A stretch of 7,196 bases of DNA from an uncultured Lachnospiraceae bacterium (GTDB taxonomy: Bacteria; Bacillota; Clostridia; Lachnospirales; Lachnospiraceae): NCBI GenBank assembly GCA_949283905.1, contig CASDUB010000241.1, positions 1 to 7,196 of the forward strand, in the 5' to 3' direction. The first letter of the stretch is position 1. Every line of letters begins with the position of its first letter. Shown here one piece after another: positions 1-5,293 of the stretch. A model generated the notes under the pieces. It saw nothing but the letters and a program-made list of their open reading frames with translations. It searched no databases and was not told the origin of the DNA. A program made the translations under genes and the position numbers.

Positions 1-2
1 AT

Positions 3-419
3 ACGCCGTTAAAATATTATTACACTGATGTGGGACTTCGAAATGCAAAACTTGGTTTCAGGCAGCAGGAAGAAACTCATATAATGGAAAATATTATTTA
101 TTGCGATTTGATTCGCCGCGGATATAATGTGGATGTCGGCGTTGTGGAACAGAATATTAAAACTGAGGAAGGAAAAAAGATCCGGAAACAGTTAGAAATT
201 GATTTTGTCATAAATAAAGGAAACGAGCGGTTTTATATTCAATCAGCGCTGTCTGTTGCTGATCCGGAAAAGAAGAAGCAGGAGATAGCGTCTCTTATCA
301 GGATTCCGAATTCTTTTGGAAAGATTGTAGTGCCCCGGGATTATATGAAGCCATGGCGAGATGATAACGGTATTTTGTATATAGGTGTAGAGCAGTTTCT
401 ATTAAATGAGGATTTCTGA
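3..419 (+). CDS. C-terminal part of AAA-type ATPase with DUF4143 domain (5' end outside window)
   Basis: The reading frame is open from the left edge, so this is the tail of a longer gene. An in-frame GTG at 30 is internal: the codons before it read TPLKYYYTDV, which runs straight into VGLRNAKLGFRQQEETHIME. That 'YYTDVGLRNA...F.QQEETHIMENIIY' block is typical of the C-terminal DUF4143 half of a large family of bacterial ATPases of about 400-450 residues, whose N-terminal half carries the Walker A and B motifs (not visible here). DUF4143 is related to PD-(D/E)XK nucleases. The segment QLEIDFVINKGNERFYIQSA sits where the nuclease D...ExK core would be, but it shows Q and S in place of E and K, so nuclease activity is doubtful. 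These ATPases are common, often multicopy in Clostridia, and their cellular role is not established. A stop (TGA 417-419) and a palindromic terminator downstream suggest a separate transcription unit. Confidence 0.85.
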   Translation, partial: TPLKYYYTDVGLRNAKLGFRQQEETHIMENIIYCDLIRRGYNVDVGVVEQNIKTEEGKKIRKQLEIDFVINKGNERFYIQSALSVADPEKKKQEIASLIRIPNSFGKIVVPRDYMKPWRDDNGILYIGVEQFLLNEDF

Positions 420-491
420 GAAAATATTAAGATATAGGAAGATAAGAAAAATTGATCTGAAAAGGCACATTGTCTAGTTCTCAATAACAGT

Positions 492-524
492 GAAATAAAA
501 ATGCGGAATCCGCATTTTTATTTC
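492..524. terminator. Perfect 33-nt palindrome, probable bidirectional Rho-independent terminator (repeat copy A)
   Basis: Positions 492-506 are the exact reverse complement of 510-524, giving a 15-bp stem closed by an AAU loop (508 is the centre of symmetry). The top of the stem is GC-rich (GCGG/CCGC). The lower part pairs an A-rich left arm with a U-rich right arm, so either strand would yield a hairpin with a U-tract. It lies 72 bp after the stop of the DUF4143 gene and before the GDPD promoter candidate. Its core (497-517) recurs exactly at 1571-1591. Terminator function is inferred from structure. Confidence 0.7.
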
Positions 525-638
525 GAGTAAAATAGCGGCGGAAATGGAATAAAAAACATACGAATACGAGATTGTATAATATTAATAAATAGAATGTAAA
601 TCTTTGGCAAAATCTACTTAAAATTGAAAGAACGGTGC

Positions 639-667
639 TTGCGGAATAAAACCACAGTATATATACT
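639..667 (+). promoter_or_regulatory. Candidate sigma-A promoter for the GDPD gene
   Basis: TTGCGG at 639-644 and TATACT at 662-667 are separated by 17 bp, giving a good -10 and a partial -35. The predicted start near 674 leaves a 5' leader of about 35 nt before the GTG at 709. The surroundings are AT-rich, so chance matches are likely and the call is moderate. Confidence 0.4.
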
Positions 668-693
668 TATGGCAGTATAAAAATGCACAAAAT

Positions 694-700
694 AGGGAGG
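694..700 (+). promoter_or_regulatory. Ribosome binding site fixing the GTG start of the GDPD gene
   Basis: AGGGAGG ends 8 nt before the GTG at 709. It is the strongest Shine-Dalgarno match in the area. It supports the GTG over the internal ATG at 805, which would remove the hydrophobic N-terminal segment. Confidence 0.75.
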
Positions 701-708
701 ATATTACT

Positions 709-1557
709 GTGAGGTTTGCACCGGAAGCGTTTCTGATATTTGTTGTGTGCTTATGGTTGTTTTTTGCATGGGCGGTTCATCCTGCCTCTGACAGCGGAGC
801 TAAAATGAAGCCATTCCTAAGGACGAAGTTTGCTCACCGCGGTTTGTGGGATATGTCAAAGGGGATTCCGGAAAATTCAATGCCCGCATTCAGAAGAGCT
901 GTAGAAAACGGATACGCGATAGAATTTGACGTACACCTGACTTCTGACAATAAACTGGTCGTTTTTCATGACAGCAATTTAATGAGAATGTGCGGCGTGC
1001 AGGGAAGAATCGAGGATATGTCGTGGGAGGACATATCGAAATTGCATCTGGCGGGAACTTTCTGCAGAATACCGCTTTTTTCAGAAGTGCTTGAAGTGGT
1101 CGATGGAAAGGTTCCTTTGCTTATCGAATTAAAACTGCCGTCAATGGATACGAAACTCTGCGAGTTCATATATGAACAGCTCAAGGATTATAAAGGAAAA
1201 TACCTCATAGAGTCATTTAATCCGTTCGCGCTTAACTGGTTTAAGAAGAATGCGCCTGACATACTCAGAGGGCAGCTTGCTTCGAAGGATTCCCAGTCGG
1301 AATCAATTCCCTATATACTGCGTCTCGTGTCGGCTTCTCTTCTTGTAAATCTGCTCAGCCGTCCGAATTTTATAGCGTATAATATTCAGACTAAATTTGG
1401 AATGGGATTCAGGATAAATAAGAAAGTATATCATGTGCCTGTATTTGCATGGACGGTAAGGTCGGGCGAAGAATACAAAAAGGTTCTTCCCGAATACGAT
1501 GGCGTGATATTTGAAAGATTTCTGCCGGAAAATCAGGATAAGCTTCTTTCAGCATAA
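709..1557 (+). CDS. Membrane-anchored glycerophosphodiester phosphodiesterase (GDPD family)
   Basis: The enzyme is predicted to hydrolyse glycerophosphodiesters to glycerol-3-phosphate and an alcohol. The 282-residue protein has the standard GDPD layout: AHRG with His43, then PENSMPAF (54-61), IEFDVHLT with Glu72 and Asp74, VVFHD with His87, and the strand LLIELK with Glu140 and Lys142. FAWTV near the C-terminus matches the late conserved strand of the TIM barrel. His43 and His87 are the expected general acid/base pair, and the acidic residues bind the metal ion. Residues about 7-23 form one hydrophobic segment after Arg2, read as a signal anchor, so the catalytic domain probably faces the outside, where it could act on phospholipid or teichoic-acid-derived diesters. 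The gene has its own promoter candidate upstream and hairpins downstream, so it is probably monocistronic. Family assignment is firm; substrate and exact topology are inferred. UgpQ/GlpQ-type names are not assigned because several paralogues are usual. Confidence 0.92.
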   Translation: MRFAPEAFLIFVVCLWLFFAWAVHPASDSGAKMKPFLRTKFAHRGLWDMSKGIPENSMPAFRRAVENGYAIEFDVHLTSDNKLVVFHDSNLMRMCGVQGRIEDMSWEDISKLHLAGTFCRIPLFSEVLEVVDGKVPLLIELKLPSMDTKLCEFIYEQLKDYKGKYLIESFNPFALNWFKKNAPDILRGQLASKDSQSESIPYILRLVSASLLVNLLSRPNFIAYNIQTKFGMGFRINKKVYHVPVFAWTVRSGEEYKKVLPEYDGVIFERFLPENQDKLLSA

Positions 1558-1570
1558 AAAAACATGATGA

Positions 1571-1591
1571 AAAAATGCGGAATCCGCATTT
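1571..1591. repeat. Second copy of the palindromic core, possible weak terminator (repeat copy B)
   Basis: These 21 bases are identical to 497-517. Here the perfect symmetry covers only 1573-1591 (8-bp stem, AAU loop), because the flanks differ from copy A. It lies 13 bp after the GDPD stop codon, where a terminator would be expected, but the following sequence (AGCATTTTCCTC) is a poor U-tract. The two copies bracket the GDPD gene and its promoter region. Confidence 0.65.
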
Positions 1592-1609
1592 AGCATTTTC
1601 CTCACGGGC

Positions 1610-1638
1610 TTGTTATTTTAATGGCCGTGTGTTAATAT
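1610..1638 (+). promoter_or_regulatory. Candidate sigma-A promoter of the nth-led cluster
   Basis: TTGTTA at 1610-1615 and TAATAT at 1633-1638 are spaced by exactly 17 bp, a good match to the housekeeping consensus. Transcription would start near 1645, about 67 nt upstream of the nth ATG. This is the only convincing promoter seen before the five-gene cluster. The downstream gene junctions are too short to hold others outside coding sequence. Confidence 0.5.
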
Positions 1639-1642
1639 TATT

Positions 1643-1676
1643 AAAGGGTTGTCACTCCGCTGGCAGCCTTTTTTCT
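1643..1676 (+). terminator. Hairpin plus U-tract: terminator of the GDPD unit or early attenuator of nth
   Basis: GGTTGTCA (1647-1654) pairs with TGGCAGCC (1661-1668) through a CTCCGC loop: 8 bp with two G-U pairs. TTTTTTCTTT follows directly at 1669-1678. The A-rich bases at 1643-1646 can extend the stem by pairing with the first Ts. This is the textbook shape of a Rho-independent terminator. It lies just downstream of the promoter candidate at 1610-1638 and 36 nt before the nth ATG. It could end read-through from the GDPD gene, or act as a 5' leader hairpin or attenuator for the nth operon. It also argues against a coding start at TTG 1649. Confidence 0.65.
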
Positions 1677-1698
1677 TTATAACTGATAAATACCTTAC

Positions 1699-1705
1699 GG
1701 GAAAG
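1699..1705 (+). promoter_or_regulatory. Weak ribosome binding site of nth
   Basis: GGGAAAG ends 6 nt before the ATG at 1712. It is weaker than the other sites in the window but correctly placed, and it favours 1712 over the in-frame TTG at 1649, which lies inside the terminator-like hairpin. Confidence 0.5.
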
Positions 1706-1711
1706 ATTTGT

Positions 1712-2359
1712 ATGAAAAAAAGAACAAAAGAAATACTTGATATCCTTGACAGACAGTACGGCACGGATTATATATGTTATCTTAATCATGAAAATGCAGG
1801 GCAGCTTCTTATAGCGACTATACTCAGCGCTCAGTGTACTGACGCGAGAGTTAATATCGTTACAAAAGACCTTTTCAGGAAATATCCTGATATGGAAAGC
1901 TTTGCAAAAGCCGATTTGAAAGAACTCGAGCAGGATATCAAACCGACGGGTTTTTATCATAACAAGGCAAAGAACATAATCGGATGCGCGAAAATGATCT
2001 GTGAAAAATATAATGGAGAAGTTCCGTCAACGCTCGAAGAGCTTACGGCTCTTCCGGGAGTGGGCAGAAAGACGGCGAATGTTATCCGCGGAAATATTTT
2101 TCACGATCCAAGTGTTGTTGTTGATACTCATGTAAAAAGGATCTCTAACCGCCTCGGATTTACGACAAGCGATGATCCGGTAAAAATCGAAATGGATCTT
2201 ATGGAAGTACTTCCTAAGGATCACTGGATATTATATAATATCCAGATAATAACTTTTGGAAGGCAGATCTGTTCGGCGAGAAATCCCAAGTGCGGCGAAT
2301 GCTTTTTGACAGAGTATTGCAGGGAGTATAAAAATTATGAAAAACAGAACGAAGATTAA
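1712..2359 (+). CDS. nth: Endonuclease III, DNA glycosylase/AP lyase
   Basis: This base-excision repair enzyme removes oxidised pyrimidines from DNA and cleaves the resulting abasic site by beta-elimination. With the ATG at 1712 the product has 215 residues, close to the usual 211 or so. The helix-hairpin-helix LPGVGRKTANV starts at residue 114 with the catalytic Lys120, and Asp138 lies in VVDTHV. The C-terminal iron-sulphur loop has Cys187, Cys194, Cys197 and Cys203 in C-x6-C-x2-C-x5-C spacing. These numbers equal those of the E. coli enzyme, which independently supports this start over the longer frame from TTG 1649. All catalytic and cluster ligands are present, so it should be active. The last 23 bp overlap the start of the VanW gene, so the two are probably co-transcribed and translationally coupled. 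A perfect 22-bp palindrome lies inside the gene at 2224-2245. Confidence 0.96.
   Translation: MKKRTKEILDILDRQYGTDYICYLNHENAGQLLIATILSAQCTDARVNIVTKDLFRKYPDMESFAKADLKELEQDIKPTGFYHNKAKNIIGCAKMICEKYNGEVPSTLEELTALPGVGRKTANVIRGNIFHDPSVVVDTHVKRISNRLGFTTSDDPVKIEMDLMEVLPKDHWILYNIQIITFGRQICSARNPKCGECFLTEYCREYKNYEKQNED
2224..2245. repeat. Perfect 22-bp palindrome within nth
   Basis: The half-site CTGGATATTAT (2224-2234) is followed directly by its exact reverse complement (2235-2245), with no spacer. It encodes WILYNIQ, in the segment just before the iron-sulphur cluster. As RNA it could form a hairpin only with a small loop at the AT-rich centre. No function is evident. Symmetry of this length is unlikely by chance even in AT-rich DNA, but part of it is dictated by the encoded residues. 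Confidence 0.5.
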
Positions 2360-3785
2360 TTTGATGCCGGTGTTTGCGTGTCTTGCTATTCTGCTGATCC
2401 TTGCAGGATTCGGGGCGTTTAAAGTCAAGGCAGCAGATGGAACGGCGGAACCTAATATTTATATCGAAAATGTCTGTGTATCGGGCAAAAACGATCAGGA
2501 AATACGTCAGGCTCTTCAGGATAAATTAAATGAACTCAGCCAGGGCACAATCAAGGTAAACGTGGGCGAGCAGTCAGCCGAGATACCTGTAAGCCAGCTT
2601 GGACTTTACTGCGTGAACGGCGATATTGTGGAAAAGATACTCGCCATGGGCAACAAAGGAAACATCTGGCAGAAATACGAGATGAAATCATATCTTGAAA
2701 ACAGCGAGCCGGTGATCTTTGAGCTTGATCTTGCCGTAGATCCGGAGCTTGTAAGGGCGGCTGTAGAAAGCATCTGCGTTCCTTTAAATATACAGAGACA
2801 GGATATGAAGCTTGTCATGGGTGACGACGGCATTCTTTATCCTACTGACAAAACGGACGGATTATATGTAGATGTCGATCAGACGACATCGGATATATGT
2901 GAATATCTTGATAACGGATGGCATGGCGGATACGGAGAAATAAATGCCGTTACCGTTGACGATCCGGCTGTTGGCGATGCCGAGACTTATTCTCAGGTGG
3001 ACGATGTTCTCGGAGTGGGAACTACTCTTTATGCCGAGACAGAAGATCAGGCGTCGAGAAATGTAAACATTGCCGTCGGAGTATCGAAGATCAACGGAAC
3101 CATAGTATATCCGGGCGAGGAGTTTTCTACAGAAGCAGCGCTTGTTCCGTTTACGGCAGAAAACGGATATGAAGAGGCAAATACTATTTTAAATGGAGAA
3201 TATGTCGAGGATTTCGGAGGCGGAATATGCCAGGTCGCTTCAACTCTTTACAGAGCCGTGCTTGAGGCGGAACTCGAGGTAACGGAAAGATGCGAACATT
3301 CGCTGATGGTCGGCTATGTCGATCCGTCGATGGACGCTTCGATCGCTGAAGGTATTAAAGACCTGAAATTTGTCAACAATACGGATGCGCCTATTTATAT
3401 AGAAGGCTATGTCAGCGGCGGCGTAGTTGAGTTTAAGATCTACGGTCGTGAGACGAGAGATCCCGGAAGGGATGTTGACTTCAAAGGCGAGATTGTAAAC
3501 GAATACGAATACGAGGACAGGATTGTACTCGATCCGTCATATGAATACGGTTATATCAAGGAACAGGCCGGTCACGACGGAGCGGACGCCGTTGCTTACA
3601 AGTATGTATATCAGGACGGTCAGCTCATTTCAACAGAGCAGATAGCTACCAGCTATTATGCCGTTGTCGATCATGTCTATACTGTCGGAATCGACGGCGC
3701 GACAAGCGAGCAGCTCAGACAGCTGCAGACTTATGCCGACAATTATGACGTGCAGTCGCTGATTATTATGCTGGACGCGTACTGA
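2337..3785 (+). CDS. Secreted VanW-domain protein with putative peptidoglycan-binding N-terminal region
   Basis: The 482-residue protein begins with a signal peptide: basic KNRTK, a hydrophobic stretch at about residues 9-25, then VKA before ADG at about 30-33, a likely signal peptidase I site. Residues about 40-150 look like the 'putative peptidoglycan binding' domain usually found before VanW. The VanW domain spans about 240-372, with YPGEEFS, the hallmark DFGGGICQVASTLY (Cys298) and the EHSLMVGYVDPSMDASI block, ending at KIYGRET. The remaining 110 or so residues are beta-rich and may be a divergent G5-like module; I cannot confirm that. VanW proteins occur beside vancomycin-resistance genes, but this chromosomal YoaR-like class is widespread in Firmicutes and does not imply resistance. 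The domain's molecular activity is not established. The ATG at 2337 has AGGGAG at 2321-2326 and overlaps nth by 23 bp. The protein is expected outside the membrane, at the cell wall. Confidence 0.88.
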   Translation: MKNRTKINLMPVFACLAILLILAGFGAFKVKAADGTAEPNIYIENVCVSGKNDQEIRQALQDKLNELSQGTIKVNVGEQSAEIPVSQLGLYCVNGDIVEKILAMGNKGNIWQKYEMKSYLENSEPVIFELDLAVDPELVRAAVESICVPLNIQRQDMKLVMGDDGILYPTDKTDGLYVDVDQTTSDICEYLDNGWHGGYGEINAVTVDDPAVGDAETYSQVDDVLGVGTTLYAETEDQASRNVNIAVGVSKINGTIVYPGEEFSTEAALVPFTAENGYEEANTILNGEYVEDFGGGICQVASTLYRAVLEAELEVTERCEHSLMVGYVDPSMDASIAEGIKDLKFVNNTDAPIYIEGYVSGGVVEFKIYGRETRDPGRDVDFKGEIVNEYEYEDRIVLDPSYEYGYIKEQAGHDGADAVAYKYVYQDGQLISTEQIATSYYAVVDHVYTVGIDGATSEQLRQLQTYADNYDVQSLIIMLDAY

Positions 3786-3786
3786 T

Positions 3787-3792
3787 GGGGAG
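3787..3792 (+). promoter_or_regulatory. Ribosome binding site for a TTG start
   Basis: GGGGAG begins 1 nt after the VanW stop codon (TGA 3783-3785) and ends 6 nt before TTG 3799. Its strength and spacing support the unusual start codon of the AIR-synthase-related gene. Confidence 0.7.
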
Positions 3793-3798
3793 AAATAA

Positions 3799-4770
3799 TT
3801 GCGTAAAGGTAAGATATCTGAGCCGGTCCTGAGAAGGACAGTGCTCAAATATATTAATAACAACAGAGAAGATGTTATCGTTGGTCCGGGAACAGGCGTT
3901 GACGGAGCGGTTATAGATCAAGGAGATTATTATACGGTTTTGGCGCCGTCAGTGATTTCCGGAAAAATTGCAGATAAAGCTTTTTTCGGAATAAACAGGG
4001 CTTTAAATAATATCGCGGCCATGAGGGCGGAGCCTGTGGGCGTTATTGTAAATATTCTTGCAAATGAAGAATTTGAAGAGAAAGATTTAAAAGATCTGAC
4101 GATGCGTATACGGGAAGTGAGCCGTGATTTCGAAATAGCTGTCCTCGGCGGTCATACCGAGATCACTGACAGCGTGAATGATACGGTTATTTCTGTTACT
4201 GCGGCAGGACGTAAAAGCAGGAACGGATCTAAAGAGAATATATCGGATAACGCCGCGCTTATTGTTTCCGGATATGTCGGACTTGAAGGAACGGCTATCC
4301 TTGCGGAACTTAAAGAGAAAGAGCTTTCGGAATATTATTGCATTGACCTTGTAAGGCAGGCTAAACGATTTAAAGATAAAATAAGCGTTCTTCCGGCAGC
4401 AAAAGCTCTGGAGGATGAAAATGTATTTATGCATGATATCTCTCAGGGCGGCATTTTATCCGCGCTTTGGGATATCGGGATCAAAACGGGTATGGGTTTA
4501 AATGTTGATATGAGAGCCATACCGATAAAACAGGAAACTGTAGAGATCTGTGAATTCCTGTCAATCAATCCGTATGAACTTCTGTCGGGAGGAGCCATGC
4601 TCATTGTTGCAGAAGATGAAGAAAAGGTGACGGCAGCCCTTGATAAGCGGGGTATTAATTCAAGTGTCATAGGGCGCCTTGATCCGGGAAACGACAGGAT
4701 ACTTAAGTTTGGTGAAACAACAGGTTATTTAAACAGGCCGGCGGCTGACGCCATATATAAATTTGTATGA
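3799..4770 (+). CDS. AIR-synthase-related protein (PurM/HypE-like fold), substrate unknown
   Basis: The 323-residue protein belongs to the superfamily of PurM, PurL, HypE, SelD and ThiL, ATP-using enzymes that activate amide, carboxamide or related oxygens. The N-terminal half has GPGTGVDGAVID (about 29-40), in the place of the usual GDDAAVI metal/ATP segment, and GGHTEIT (117-123). The C-terminal half has HDISQGGILSALWDIG from His212, matching HypE's HDxTxGG, and NPYELLSGGAMLIV from about 257, like HypE's 'DPL...GxL'. It resembles HypE most closely, but the tail ends YLNRPAADAIYKFV and lacks the C-terminal cysteine that HypE needs to carry the thiocarbamoyl/cyano group. No hydrogenase or hyp gene is visible. 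Ordinary HypE function is therefore unlikely, and the reaction is unknown. It is translated from TTG with a strong GGGGAG site, 13 bp after the VanW gene and 15 bp before trmL. Phrases such as 'hydrogenase maturation factor' in similar annotations should be treated with caution. Confidence 0.82.
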   Translation: MRKGKISEPVLRRTVLKYINNNREDVIVGPGTGVDGAVIDQGDYYTVLAPSVISGKIADKAFFGINRALNNIAAMRAEPVGVIVNILANEEFEEKDLKDLTMRIREVSRDFEIAVLGGHTEITDSVNDTVISVTAAGRKSRNGSKENISDNAALIVSGYVGLEGTAILAELKEKELSEYYCIDLVRQAKRFKDKISVLPAAKALEDENVFMHDISQGGILSALWDIGIKTGMGLNVDMRAIPIKQETVEICEFLSINPYELLSGGAMLIVAEDEEKVTAALDKRGINSSVIGRLDPGNDRILKFGETTGYLNRPAADAIYKFV

Positions 4771-4785
4771 TTCAGGAGAAATGAT

Positions 4786-5292
4786 ATGCCATTAAACATT
4801 GTTCTGCACGAACCGGAAATACCAGCAAATACAGGAAATATAGGCAGGACGTGCGTGGCCACAGAGACAAGGCTTCATCTGATAGAACCGCTTGGTTTTC
4901 AAATAACCGAAAAAGCCGTAAAAAGAGCCGGCATGGATTACTGGTCTAAGCTTGACGTTACGACATACGTTGACTATGAGGATTTTATCGAAAAAAATCC
5001 CGGAGCTAAAATATACTATGCCAGTACAAAAGCGCCTCAGATGTATACGGAAGTGAATTTCGAAGAAGATTGTTTTATCATGTTTGGAAAAGAAAGCGCA
5101 GGCATTCCTGAGGAGATTCTTGTGGAGAACCCAGAGACGACGATAAGGATTCCTATGCTTGATGATATCAGATCGCTGAATCTTAGCAATTCCGTTGCCG
5201 TTATATTGTATGAAGCCCTGAGACAAAACGGCTTTAAACATTTAGTCGGAACGGGAAGCTTACGAAACTATGAATGGGGAGCTGTGAAATAA
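4786..5292 (+). CDS. trmL: tRNA (cytidine/uridine-34-2'-O)-methyltransferase TrmL
   Basis: This SPOUT-class enzyme transfers a methyl group from S-adenosylmethionine to the 2'-oxygen of the wobble nucleotide in certain leucine tRNAs, a cytoplasmic reaction that tunes codon reading. The 168-residue length is close to the E. coli protein (157). All conserved blocks are present: NIVLHEPEIPANTGNIGRTC with Asn15, Asn18 and Arg21, then LHLIEPLGF (29-37), KRAGMDYW (45-52), the SAM-binding knot segments FGKESAGIP (99-107) and IRIPM (119-123), and RSLNLSNSVAV (128-138). The ATG at 4786 has AGGAG at 4774-4778, seven nucleotides upstream. It lies 15 bp after the AIR-synthase-related gene and 1 bp before the DUF5717-type gene, so it is mid-operon. 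The C-terminal tail (about 150-168) is a little longer than usual and ends YEWGAVK; no extra domain is evident. Confidence 0.95.
   Translation: MPLNIVLHEPEIPANTGNIGRTCVATETRLHLIEPLGFQITEKAVKRAGMDYWSKLDVTTYVDYEDFIEKNPGAKIYYASTKAPQMYTEVNFEEDCFIMFGKESAGIPEEILVENPETTIRIPMLDDIRSLNLSNSVAVILYEALRQNGFKHLVGTGSLRNYEWGAVK
5276..5281 (+). promoter_or_regulatory. Ribosome binding site inside the end of trmL for the next TTG start
   Basis: GGGGAG lies in the last codons of trmL, 12 nt before TTG 5294, a slightly long spacing. The same hexamer serves the other TTG-started gene at 3799. No ATG or GTG nearby fits better: the first in-frame ATG (5330) would remove a conserved-looking N-terminus. Confidence 0.5.
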
Positions 5293-5293
5293 G

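Larger units (their letters stand above)
420..708. other. Non-coding spacer between the DUF4143 gene and the GDPD gene
   Basis: This AT-rich 289-bp gap contains no credible coding frame. It holds the 33-nt palindrome at 492-524 and a promoter candidate at 639-667. A TATAAT at 575-580 has no matching -35 box at a usable distance. I see no tRNA-like or riboswitch-like fold in the rest. Confidence 0.6.

Noticed and set aside
30..419. Complete small 129-residue gene starting at GTG 30.
   Set aside because: The same frame stays open to the left edge and encodes family-typical residues (KYYYTDV) before it, so the GTG is an internal valine codon of a longer gene.
571..580. TATAAT at 575-580 as a promoter for the GDPD gene.
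   Set aside because: No -35-like hexamer lies 16-18 bp upstream (the region is A-rich) and it would give a leader of over 120 nt. The 639-667 pair fits better.
683..712. Nine-codon leader ORF (MHKIGRILL) whose TGA overlaps the GTG start of the GDPD gene.
   Set aside because: No ribosome site precedes its ATG and its composition shows no attenuation signature. The GDPD gene has its own strong AGGGAGG site within this frame.
1649..1711. N-terminal extension of nth from TTG 1649 (21 extra residues).
   Set aside because: The start lies inside a terminator-like hairpin with a U-tract and lacks a properly spaced ribosome site. Starting at ATG 1712 places Lys120, Asp138 and Cys187/194/197/203 at the same numbers as the E. 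coli enzyme.
2871..2890. Small hairpin GATGTCG/CGACATC in the VanW gene.
   Set aside because: Only 7 bp with a 6-nt loop, wholly within well-supported coding sequence, no U-tract; expected by chance at this length.
2337..3785. Vancomycin-resistance function for the VanW-domain protein.
   Set aside because: No vanH, vanA/B/G, vanX, vanY or vanRS genes are present, and YoaR-like VanW proteins are common in non-resistant Firmicutes.
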